Assembly: GCA_036435485.1 (NCBI GenBank)
Contig: CM071596.1
Location: 135,123,001 to 135,187,000 of the forward strand
Direction: 5' to 3'
DNA from: Saposhnikovia divaricata
Lineage: Eukaryota; Streptophyta; Magnoliopsida; Apiales; Apiaceae
DNA: 64,000 bases
Notes under the pieces: model-generated
Told to the model about the DNA's origin: nothing
The model's database searches: none
The model's input: only the letters and a program-made list of their open reading frames with translations
In this document: piece by piece, positions 44,379 through 55,137 of the stretch
How positions within the stretch are numbered: position 1 is the stretch's first letter
Layout: each line of letters begins with the position of its first letter
Made by a program: the position numbers and the translations under genes

Positions 44379-45442
44379 ACATTGTCACATGTATTTTCAC
44401 ATCATACACATAATATATGAATGTCATTTAACAGTAATGCATTTGTCTAACTTCAAAACATATAAAAATAACTATGGAGGTAAATTAAAATTAGATTATA
44501 TCTTTAAATTGTACATGTTCGTAACACTTGAGCACAATACACATGTGTAATCAATTATACGTATGTATGTGTTGCGTGAATATTAAATATTTAGTATTTT
44601 GATCATTAAGACTTATTAACAATATGTTAGTCACGATTTTATTTGTACATTTATAAATAAACTAATAATATATAGCATGTAGGCTACTTATACATATTCC
44701 TGAATTATTTAAACTAGCTTAAAAGCCGTGCGATGCAAGAAATTTTGTAATACAATTATTTTAATTTGAATTGAATTTTTTGGTTGGTGGAAATTGAACT
44801 TGGGTCATACAACAAATTTGGACCCAATCATACCACTAGGCTAGTCATTCATTTGTGTCATAAATCATACACATAATATATGAATGCGTGTGTGCGACTT
44901 GAATGAGAAATAGTTGGAACATATGTATTTTTTTAAAACGAAAAAATACATAACTTTTTCGTTAAAAAAACATACAAAATAAGATTAATTGATTGTAACT
45001 AATATCTAAAATCTATTTTATATATAATACACGAACAAGATTTAAAATTCATGAGATATTTTATTCATAATTTAAAATGATTAATTTACCCCTATATTGT
45101 TGTTTATATATAAAAAATTCATTTTTAGTGGAAATAAAACTTGGACTATCAAGTTAACTTATGCATCTACATACCACTAGACCACACTTTTACATGTGTC
45201 TAGACCACACTTTTACATGTGTTTTAGATCATACACACAATATGTATGTGTATGATATATGAAATAATATTAGTTAAATATTGAAATTTGGACTTTTTAA
45301 TAATTTTCATTTACTGATTAAAGAACCACATAAAATATATAAATAGGTTATAAAATGATATTATAATTAATATTATGGATACTATCCAACAATATATTAG
45401 AATGAAAATATTGAGTTGTTCACGTAATATGAAAATTGTATG
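44379..45442. other. AT-rich Helitron-like remnants
   Basis: No gene is visible. On the minus strand a Helitron-like 3' end may lie at 44713-44735 (GCATCGCACGGC, then GCTAGT; the stem is decayed). At about 45011 TCTATTTTATATATAATACACG looks like another 5' end of the same family. A 23-bp direct repeat (AGACCACACTTTTACATGTG core) occurs at 45178 and 45201. GTATG at 45438-45442 is the presumed left target duplication of copia E. Confidence 0.45.
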
Positions 45443-45715
45443 TGTTAAGATGATGGAAGCATTGTGATATCAGCAAGGCTATGTCATCATTGAGGGTTCA
45501 CTTTACACTACTTGGGGACCAAGTTGTTCTACTTGGGGACCAAGGTCTTATTCCTATATAAGAGGCAACAGCCTCCCCTTGTAATATATTCTTTTTTCGA
45601 TATATAAAATACAAACACATAACAGAGCATACATTACTCTCTTCCTCTATTCTCCCATTTATATACATATATATATATACACACAGTTGCTACTACACTT
45701 GCATACATTGTAAGA
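45443..45715 (+). repeat. 5' LTR of copia E
   Basis: 273 bp starting TGTTAAGATGATGG and ending ACATTGTAAGA, immediately before the primer site. It is nearly identical to 50823-51093. The end is TAAGA rather than the usual CA in both copies. Confidence 0.88.
45555..45562 (+). promoter_or_regulatory. TATA box of copia E LTR
   Basis: TTCCTATATAAGAGGC lies about 110 bp into the LTR and is repeated in the 3' LTR near 50936. TATATAAG is a strong plant TATA match. Confidence 0.7.
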
Positions 45716-45730
45716 TGGTATCAAAGCAGG
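45716..45730 (+). promoter_or_regulatory. Primer-binding site of copia E
   Basis: TGGTATCAAAGCAGG begins right after the LTR and matches the initiator-Met tRNA end with one change. Confidence 0.88.
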
Positions 45731-46408
45731 CTATAACGTAGGGAGAAAGAGCTCATCAGAATTACAATTGGGACTCCAAGTTTTCAAGAAAACTACAAAC
45801 CCAGTTGTATTTGGTTAGAAATAAAAATTAAAATCGAAACTAACTATAAATCGAAGCATACCTCTGGAAAGAACACTAGAAGGCGAGCTTGCAGGTGTTG
45901 TTTGGTCACCAAAATCCGTCAAACAACACCACACGTGCCACCGTACGCGCCATCAACGAAGTCACGCACCGGCGCGTGAGGTACTCTCCGACCACCTGTT
46001 GCTGATGCAGCTTCAGAAAAAGCAGCTCTACTCTCCATTCCTAGTCTAACCGTGGTACTACTTTTCAGATCTGATTTCAGTCCATTATAAAGGTGTGTAT
46101 CTGCGTATATATATACTACGGTATATATCTACAAGTCATCTGGCTTGGCTTGGCTCAACTTTAATTTTGAAAAATCTGATCTCTATACTGCTGTACCCGG
46201 TACTATTTTCCCATCCGAGCCTTTATTTCTCATACTGTTCTTCGAGATATATATACGTATGTTATATGTTTGGGAATGTCTATTTTTTAATAGATATACT
46301 GCAGTTAGTTATATATGATTTAATATAACAGGAGTTTCCTTATTTTTTAGCTAAGGCTAATCAATACTCGTGATAGTTACTTTAATACTATATCTGTTCC
46401 GTCTTTAA
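45731..46408 (+). other. Leader of copia E
   Basis: 678 bp between primer site and gag. A GC-richer patch near 45900-46000 has many ACG/CGC. No convincing gene is present; a short frame at 46095-46328 has no domain. Confidence 0.5.
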
Positions 46409-49400
46409 ATGGTGGAAGTGGTCGATACGTCAGTCACAATCGACAACACTGCTGTAACCAGTAGTAATTCCAGATTTCATAATACTCCATATGTAAATCC
46501 TAAATTTGACGGGAAAAATTTTCTCGAATGGTCGAAAGCTTGCACGATGGCTCTAAAATCCCATAAATTAATGAAATATATCAATGGGAAGGCCAAGCAA
46601 CCTAAAGAGAACGATGCGGGCTTCGATGATTGGGATTCGAAAAATGCCATGGTATGTTCATGGTTGTCCAACTCAATGGAACTGCATATTCGTAAAAGCT
46701 ATATCTTTATTGATACGGCTGAAGAAGTGTGGAATTCTCTCACCCGGACTTATTCTTTCTCCGGGAATGTAGCCAAACAGTTCGAGGTAAATCGGAAAAT
46801 ATGGGCATTGGTTCAAGGTAGCCGAACACTTGCCCAATATTATTCAGAGCTTACATCATTATGGAGGGAATTGGGACATTACACTATTTTTTAGTGTAAA
46901 AATGCTGAAGATCAGGAGAAGTATCAAAAATTGATGACTGAAGAAAGGGTTATGAAATTTCTTGATGGATTATCCAATGACTATGATTCGATCAAAAATC
47001 AACTTATCGGACAGGTTCCTTTTCCTACTGTGGAGGATGCATATAAATGTGTCCGGCTAGAGGAAAGTCGAAAGCAAAGTATGGCTCCAGCAATCCCATC
47101 TGATCGATCTGCCCTCTTAACAGGAAATGTTCAACAACTTGAACCTGAAAAACCAGAACAAGTTCCGACAGCTCTAATGGGTGAAAAATCTGTCCCTCGG
47201 TGTGACTATTGCAACAAGCTGTATCACACTCGAGAGAATTGTTTTATCTTACATCCCCACCTCAGAATTCGAGGACGAGGAGGACGCACTCGAGGTGGCT
47301 ATCGAGGTGTCTCATCTAGAAGAGGCAAAGGAAGAGGCATTCCTTTTAATGCTCATCATACAATATCAGATTGTGAGTCCCCTTCTACTTGATCAATGAC
47401 TGCTTCTGAACTCAACACTCTTCGTCAGTTAATGTCTCAATTGAACACCACTCCACAAACACCCACAGCTAATTCTGCTCACGCAGGTATATCTTGTCAT
47501 CTCACATCCGATAAATGTTCCACCTCATGGATCATTGATTCCGGAACATCAGCACACATGAATGCTAATTCTAGTTTTCTAGACTCATATCACGGTAAAA
47601 CATGCAATGTTCATGTTGCTAATGGAGTTCTTGCACCTATTCAAGGATAGGGCACTTCTCGTTGTCTCTCATCATTACCATTATCTGATGTGTTACATGT
47701 TCCTTCATTATCTGCAAATCTATTATCAGTATCTTGTATTACTGAAAATCTTAATTGTCCAGTAACCTTTTTCCCTTCTCACTGTGTATTTCAGGATCTG
47801 GCAACAGGCAAGGTCCTTGGCAGTGGTAAAGTGGTAGATGGACTCTATGTGATGGAAGGGAATTTTGTTTCTCCTTCGACGAGTTATCAGGTCTCATCTA
47901 AATCTAATCCTATTTTGCAAACTTTGTATCAATGGCATAGACGGTTAGGCCATCCATCTTTCGATGTTTTGACACATCTCTTTCCTAATTTAGCAAAACA
48001 ATGTAATAAGGATGAATTTTTCTATGAACCTTGTGAACTAGCCAAACATAAAAGGTCCTCTTATCCCTCCAGAAATAAAAGAAGTTCCACTCTATTTTCT
48101 ACTACTCATACTGATGTTTGGGGTCCTTTTAGACATCCTACACATGATGGGTATAGGTGGTTTGTTATCTTTGTTTATTGTCACTCTCGGCTTACTTGGG
48201 TATACCTTCTTAAAGACAAAAATGAAGTCTTCGGGTGTTTTAAATCATTTCACTTAATGATCCAAACACAGTTTAATGCCTCCGTTAAAATTCTTCGGAG
48301 CGATAATGGTACTGAGTATGATGGTTCATTCACATCTTATTTAGACAAATCTGATATTATTCATCAAACTATGTGTGTTAAAACCTCCCAACAGAATGGG
48401 GTTGCCGAAAGAAAGATTGGTCACTTACAACAGGTAGCACAGTCTCTGATGTTAGCTATGCATGTCCCCAAATATCTTTGGGGCAAAGCAATCATGACTG
48501 CTGCATATCTAATCAACCGTCTTCCTTCATGTGTTCTACAATTCAGAACACCATTATCATTTGTTCCTGCACCTTCATCTCATCCATTACCTCTTTGGTT
48601 ATTTGGAAGCGTATGCTTTGTCCATAATCATTCTCCTTCTCGAGATAAACTTGATTCTAGTGCTCTCCGTTATGGTTTCATTGGTTATTCACCAACTCAA
48701 AAGGGATATAAGTGTTATCATCCTTCATCGCGTCGCATATTTGTCAGTCATGACGTTACTTTTTGGGAGTCCATTTCTTATTTCTCTCCAGGTTCCTCCT
48801 CTTTGCTTCTGGGGGAGATTAACCAACACAGCCTTGATAGTGAAGCAACAAAGGAGTCACATCCATTCATTACTATGCTTGGGCCAGATTCGTCTAGTCC
48901 AAATAGTAACCCTAGCCCACCAAATACTGGTCCACGTGTGTCGTCTAGTCCAAACACATCATGCACACCTCCACGTTTGGGTAGTGAGTTAGATGATCTA
49001 AATAGGTTTGACAGGCCAGATTTGATTACATATTCTAGGCAGAACAATGAAGATGTCACCACTTTACCACATCCAGAGACCTCTGACCTCAAGGCAGATC
49101 CTACAGCTCCTACGATTGAGCCTGATAACGGTAACACTCTTGATTCTACTATAAATCTTCCTATTCCTATTAGAAAGGGTGTGCGCTCTTGTACTAATCA
49201 TCCTATCTCAAATTTTGTCTCCTACAATGCATTATCTCCTTCTTCACTTGCTTTTTTGTCATCCTTGTCTATTGTTTCTATTCCACATACTTGGCAGGAT
49301 GCTTTTTGTGATCCTAAGTGGAAAAATACCATGATAGAGGAGATGAATGCGTTAAAACATAATGACACATGGGAGTTAACTACTCTTCCACCAGGAAGAA

Positions 49401-50815
49401 AGGTAGTAGGATGCAGATAGGTGTTCACTGTAAAACAAAAACCTAATGGGTTGATTGATAGGTACAAAGCAAGACTTGTGGCAAAAGGATACACTCAAAC
49501 TTACGGGATTGATTATCAAGAAACTTTTGCCCCAGTAGCAAAAATGGCATCTATTCGAGTCCTCATATCATGTGCAGCGAATATTGGATCGGAACTTCAA
49601 CAGTTGGATGTAAAAAATGCATTCTTACATGGAGACCTACAAGAAGAGGTCTACATGGACATTCCACCTGGTTTTTCTACAGCTGCAACCATTGGGAAAG
49701 TATGTAGACTAAAGAAGACTATTTATAGGTTAAAACAGTCTCCAAGGGTTTGGTTTTGTAAATTTCAGAGAGCAGTGGTTAAATTTGGCTACAAACAAGG
49801 CAATTCAGACCACATAATGTTCGTGAAAAGAATAGGTGAAAAGATCACAGTTTTGATTGTCTATGTCGATGATATTGTGATCACTGGCAACGACACATAT
49901 GAAATTGCAAATGTTAAACACAGACTTGCCTCAGAATTCGAGATGAAGTACTTGGGAAAACTACGGTATTTCCTTGGCATTGAAGTCTCTAGAAGTCCGG
50001 GTGGTATCTTCCTTTCATAACGGAAGTATACACTTGACCTGTTAAATGAAACTGGTATGTTGGGATGTAGACCTGCAGATTCTCCTATAGAAGCGAATCA
50101 TAAGCTTTGTGGAGATACAGGTGACATTGTTGATAGATCTCAATATCAGAGGTTGGTTGGAAGGCTAATCTACCTCTCACACACAAGGCTAAATATAACA
50201 TATGCAGTGGGAGTTGTAAGCAGATACATGCATGACCCACGTCAACCTCATTTGGATGCAGTTTATATGATCTTAAGGTATCTTAAAGTTGCTCCAGGAA
50301 AAGGAATGATGTTTACTAACAACAACCACCTTGAAGTTCAGATCTATACAGATGCAGATTGGGATGGATGTCTAGATGACAGACGTTCCACATCAGGATA
50401 TTGTACATTTGTAAGAGGCAACATATTTACTTGGCGAAGCAAAACACAACCGGTAGTTGCATTATCCAGTGCTGAAGCAGAATATCGAGCTATGGCTCGA
50501 GGTGTACGTGAAATGTTATGGGTTAGACTGCTTCTAACAGAGTTGGAACTTGCATCAGTCACTCCGATGAAGCTACATTGTGATAACAAAGCTGCTATTG
50601 CCAGTACACATGATCTGGTTCAAAACGATCGAACTAAACATATTGAGATTGACAGACACTTCATCAAAGAGAATATCAATACAGATATCTTCAATATTCA
50701 ATTTGTGAGATCGGAAAATCAAGTAGCCGATGTATTAACTAAAGGTTTAGGTGGAAAAATGCTTCATCCTCTTACTAGCAAGTTGGGCATGAGTGATATA
50801 TATGCATCAACTTGA
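46409..50815 (+). pseudogene. Copia E gag-pol, one frame with five stops
   Basis: A single frame of 1469 codons runs from ATG 46409 to TGA 50815 with premature stops at codons 162, 328, 414, 1004 and 1204 and no frameshift. Order: UBN2-type Gag (LEWSKACTMALKSHK, then RTLAQYYSELTSLW); zinc knuckle CDYCNKLYHTRENC (about 264) with an arginine-glycine tail; protease IIDSGTSAHM (about 374); pre-integrase WHRRLGHPSF (about 507); integrase HTDVWGPF, RSDNGTEY and QQNGVAERK (about 567-665); RT QQLDVKNAFLHGDLQEEVY (about 1064) and YVDDIVITG (about 1152); RNase H YTDADWDGC, SSAEAEYRAM and KHIEIDRHF (about 1313-1415). Catalytic motifs survive; only the stops disable it. Confidence 0.93.
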
Positions 50816-50822
50816 GGGGGAG
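50814..50822 (+). promoter_or_regulatory. Polypurine tract of copia E
   Basis: GAGGGGGAG directly precedes the 3' LTR start at 50823 and overlaps the pol stop. Confidence 0.85.
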
Positions 50823-51093
50823 TGTTAAGATGATGGAAGCATTGTGATGTCAGCAAGGCTATGTCATCATTGAGGATTCACTGTACACTACTTGGGGACC
50901 AAGTTGTTCTACTTGGGGACCAAGGTCTTATTCCTATATAAGAGGCAACAGCCTCCCCTTGTAATATATTCTTTTTTCGATATATAAAATACAAACACAT
51001 AACAGAGCATACATTACTCTCTTCCTCTGTTCTTCCATTTATATACATATACATATACATACAGCTTCTACTACACTTGCATACATTGTAAGA
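50823..51093 (+). repeat. 3' LTR of copia E
   Basis: 271 bp, differing from the 5' LTR by few substitutions and a 2-bp length change in the TATACA run near 51045. Followed by TTATG. Confidence 0.88.
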
Positions 51094-51098
51094 TTATG

Positions 51099-51292
51099 TT
51101 ATTACACAAGATGCAATAATTTATCAAATCAAACTCTTCGGGGTGTAAAAATATTTGGCCTTGAAAAGACGAATCCTAAAAATAATACATTACATTTTAC
51201 ATACAAATTAACTAATGTTCGATTTAAAGTATAACATTTGAAGGAAAAAAGGATCATATATAATATATAGTGTATTATTTATAAAGGTAATT

Positions 51293-51335
<43 letters not shown>

Positions 51336-51339
51336 ATCA
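51099..51339. repeat. Spacer with (AT)n microsatellite
   Basis: AT-rich sequence without a gene. A pure AT run of about 36 bp lies at 51298-51333, next to the start of copia F. Confidence 0.8.
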
Positions 51340-52819
51340 TGATAGTGTTAGTGCCCTAGAGACAATGTAGTTGTGCTTCTACGAAATACTATTTTATTAT
51401 TTAATGATTATGTTCTACTGATTATTCTACATTAATTTATTATGTCTTAATTTACTGCGATATAAATGTTAGAGTAATAAATGTCCTTGGAATATAGGAC
51501 ATGTATTCTATATCTTTAAGTATGTGACTTAAAAATGAGATTATATGAATAGTGTTTATATTCCTAAATATCCCTAATCGAGCATTATTATTAAGGGACA
51601 ATTATAATGCATAAAGATTAGTATGTTTGTTGATAGATGACCACATCTCATTGGTCATAGGTATAGTGATACTAAAGTCAATAACATAGGTGCATGTAAT
51701 ATTATACATGGCACTGGATTAACCCGTTGTGAGATTCTACATGTTAATAAGGTCATTAGAAAGACTCAAAGTGATAATGGTGTAATGATCCTTAAACTTG
51801 ACATCATTATATTTCTATATGAGGATTAATATACTTTGACTACATTAAAAATTACCTTTGATCGGGTGATGATAAAAGTGGACATCGGGTATATTATGAG
51901 TCGTATGATAAATATGAATGATAGATATAGGATTTAACCCTCCTACGATTAGGAGAAATAATATTCGCCTCTTGATTGAGTGAGACTATAAAAATGCATG
52001 GCCATGCTTAAATATTGATTTGTTTTAATAGTCTACTCATTGATCAAGGAAATCCGGATTAAACGTTGAAGAGGATGACTAATGACATGCCACGAGTTTA
52101 ATCTATAATATTTGGTTAAAGGGATTATATTACATGGAAACATTAATCACGAAAGGTTTAATTGGATTACCAATTATTATTATTACTTGGGTAGCAATGA
52201 TGTATTACTAGATGCCGCTCATTGTTTATAATTTTATTATTGGATATTAAAATTATTGCCAACGTAATAATAACCTAAAGGGTTACACAATAAGAACGTT
52301 TAAAAGGAGTTTTAATTTAAATTATTAAATTCGAAATTGGATATTTAATTAATTGAGCTGGTCTTAATTATAATTAAATATAATTCGAATTTAATATTAA
52401 AACCAAATCAGAATGGGTTTGGAGAAGCCCAATTCGATTTAGGGTTTAGCCCAATCTCTCTTCCCCATAAATACATTATGATGTATTATTTAGGGTTACA
52501 CTTTTGCAATTCATTTTTAGAGAAAAACGTGTGAGAGGCTAGAGAGAGGGAGAGAGGCAGGTTCTTCGGCTAGTACCGGCTCCGGTGATCGTTGGACGAT
52601 CAAGCGTTCGTGTGGACTACTTTGGCGACGTAGATCTCGAAGAGGGCTGCATGGTGATTGATTTGGACCTTCATCTGTCATCAATTTGTAAAGCTTCTTT
52701 AAGGTAATCATCTATCTCCGAATTAAATATCATGTTTTTGCATGGATCCTACGGTAGGGTTTCGATTTTTATTCTTTTTCGCGTTTAATTCCGCTGCGTT
52801 TGATGCTCGAAACCCTTCA
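51340..52819 (+). repeat. 5' LTR of copia F
   Basis: It starts TGATAGTGTTAGTGCC, matching 58253 on. The right boundary is inferred from AACCCTTCA followed by a primer-site-like ATGGCATTAGATC, since the 3' LTR is truncated. A TATA-like CCATAAATAC occurs at about 52463-52472, followed by a purine-rich AGAGAGAGGGAGAGAGG stretch. If the boundary is right the LTR is about 1480 bp. Confidence 0.65.
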
Positions 52820-52874
52820 ATGGCATTAGATCTACTTGCAAAAACGTTTTAATTCGGTTATATGTTAAAGTTTT

Positions 52875-52906
<32 letters not shown>

Positions 52907-54891
52907 TTATGTTTGTTATTGATATCGGAATGGTATACGATACGATTTCTGTATACGCTGCGCAGATTTGGTGAAATCTGTATACTGTGTCTGATTTTCG
53001 CCCAAAATACCTTTTCGGAAAGGGAAATGGGCGTCTGAACAAAACGAACTTTGTCACTCCTGTATTTATAAGGCGTTTAAGGTCGTTTACTACCTGTAAA
53101 CAGTGACTCAAGTGTTTCTGATTTGATTTTGAATTTTGATTATGCCTTATGTGTTCTATGATTTGATCATGATTAATATATGATATTCATGTAGATTTTA
53201 TAATCATGAGATGATTATATATATTGATGTATGTATATGATACATGTCTGTTCTTATTTTTTGGAAATTGTATACAATACGATTTCTGAAAAATTACGCA
53301 GATTTAGTGAAATTTGCGTATTGTGTCCGATTTTCGCAAACAATATATGTTTTTTGACTGGAATCAGGCCATTGAGCAAGATTGACTATGTCAGGTTCGC
53401 ATATATAAGCCGATTGACGTCGTTTACTGCCTGTACACATCGCTTTATTGTTTTTTGATTTAATTTCGAATTTTCTAAAAATTGTTTTATGAGATATATC
53501 TTATATGATCATATTGGATGTGATATGTACTTTTATGTATTGATGAATGGTGACATATGATGATATCTATTATGTGTTAATTGAGCATGGTGATTGGTTA
53601 TGGCATTAATGACCCATAGGTTAGTGGTTTTGATATGTAATTATGGTTTTGATAAATACGACTTGCATGTCGTCTTTCTTTCTTGTAATTGTTCTATCTC
53701 GAATGTAACTCGAGTTTACTTATGTAAGTTGATTAGTGTAGGTTGTATTTCTATTATCCTTTGTAACTGTACTTGGAGAATGAAGGGCGATCAACCAAGA
53801 ATGATCAAGGAGCAAGACAAGAAGTAAGCAAGACTTGTAATACATGTATTTATTTTAAACCTTAAACTGACCATTAATCTTTCCATTAGCCTGGAAAGAT
53901 CGCATAGGATCAAGGCCATAACCAAGCACGTTTACATACTGCACTTTACATATTTATGTATGAATGCATGTGTAGGATACATTATGATGCATGCTTTAAT
54001 TAGATTAATCATGTATGAATGAATGTATTAGATACATCACCCATGCCATGCCTGCTTAAACAAGATAAAATCTGTAACGACTCGAGATTTTAAAATTAAA
54101 CATAACAATTATGAGATTTTTGTGTTTATGAAACACAGAATTAAATACGAATTTTCAATTATTTCAATATGGGGAGATTTTGTCAAAAATGGGTCATACC
54201 TGTAAGGAAGTTGGTTATTAAGTGAGACCGCTTGTGACTCCTCCAACAACCTGGAAATCAAACCATTGGTGAATATTGATTTGAAGTATTTAATTCAAGT
54301 AAAAATTTGGAATCTCTTTATAATGGGATCATGATCGTTTCAATTAAAAACCCCTAAAGAATAAATATTAAGTTTAAGATGCCTTCCAATGGAAAACACT
54401 CGTCAAGACCTAGATCGAAAAAGGGTGGGTTCACCAAAGCGAAGTACCCTCGTTTATCGTGGTAAGGCGCGATGGAGTAAATCAGTGATACTTAACTGTT
54501 AGACAATTGGGTTCGACTTAACTAAGTGACCACAATAGGATTGTGAACTTAGAGGCATAGAGTTTGGTAAGATTTATTGGATAAATGTGAACAAATGTTG
54601 TTTCTACCAAAACTATCCAAGAGTTATATATGATATAATTGACAAATGTTGTATACCTAAATAATCATTTGAAGGAGAAAAGCCAAAGCTGACCTTAAAA
54701 GTGACGAAATATGGATCTTGGCTCACTAGAAAGGTTTAGAGAAACTTTTCCGAATTGATAGGTAGGGATATTAATTTGATAAAAATAATGGGAGATATAT
54801 ATTTTGAATATATATGAATAATCACTTGAACATAACTTAATAATTCCGTAGACTAATTCTTTTATGCATTTTAAATATTGTAGATATTCTA
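52820..54891 (+). other. Leader of copia F with a degenerate internal duplication
   Basis: No gene is visible in 2.07 kb. A (TA)n run lies at about 52876-52904. Two related blocks, about 52921-53150 and 53262-53485, share ATACGATACGATTTCTG versus ATACAATACGATTTCTG, TGCGCAGATTTGGTGAAAT versus TACGCAGATTTAGTGAAAT, and CGTTTACTACCTGTAAACA versus CGTTTACTGCCTGTACACA. A further block (about 54210-54260) is shared with the leader of copia B. Confidence 0.6.
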
Positions 54892-55137
54892 ATGGCAAAC
54901 AACTCAAATAACTTCTCTGTACGATCAGTCCTTGAGAAGGACAAGTTGACAGGAACAAACTTCCTTGATTGGAAATGGAAAGGCAAGAAGAGGATTGGAT
55001 CCAAATCTAATGCTAATCCAAGACAAACTCCTAAAAGGGCTTTGATGCCTTCAGGAGGTGTTGCAAAATGTGATTGTCACTATTGCAAGAAGCCGAGTCA
55101 GTGGAAGAAAAACTGTAAAATTATTTGGAGGATCTGA
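54892..55137 (+). pseudogene. Copia F gag with capsid region deleted
   Basis: The frame opens MANNSNNFSVRSVLEKDKL with LTGTNFLDWK, the copia Gag N-terminus. It then passes directly to a basic stretch and the zinc knuckle CHYCKKPSQWKKNC. About 180 residues of capsid (UBN2) that B has between these points are absent. It stops at 55137, where pol continues in another frame. The start context and leader position support the ATG at 54892. The product would be about 81 residues and could not build a particle. Confidence 0.85.

Larger units (their letters stand above)
45443..51093 (+). mobile_element. Copia E with short LTRs, dead
   Basis: This 5.65-kb plus-strand copia element has LTRs at 45443-45715 and 50823-51093, a primer site, a 0.7-kb leader, one gag-pol frame and a polypurine tract. 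Target duplications are GTATG and TTATG (45438-45442, 51094-51098), four of five matching. The short LTR and Gag style (Ale/Retrofit-like) separate it from the neighbouring elements. It has no nested insertion. Confidence 0.92.

Noticed and set aside
48531..48992. 153-codon plus frame in copia E
   Set aside because: Overlaps integrase/RT linker in another frame; no domain.
52785..53111. 108-codon minus frame
   Set aside because: Crosses the (TA)n run and the copia F leader; the isoleucine-tyrosine repeat reflects the microsatellite.
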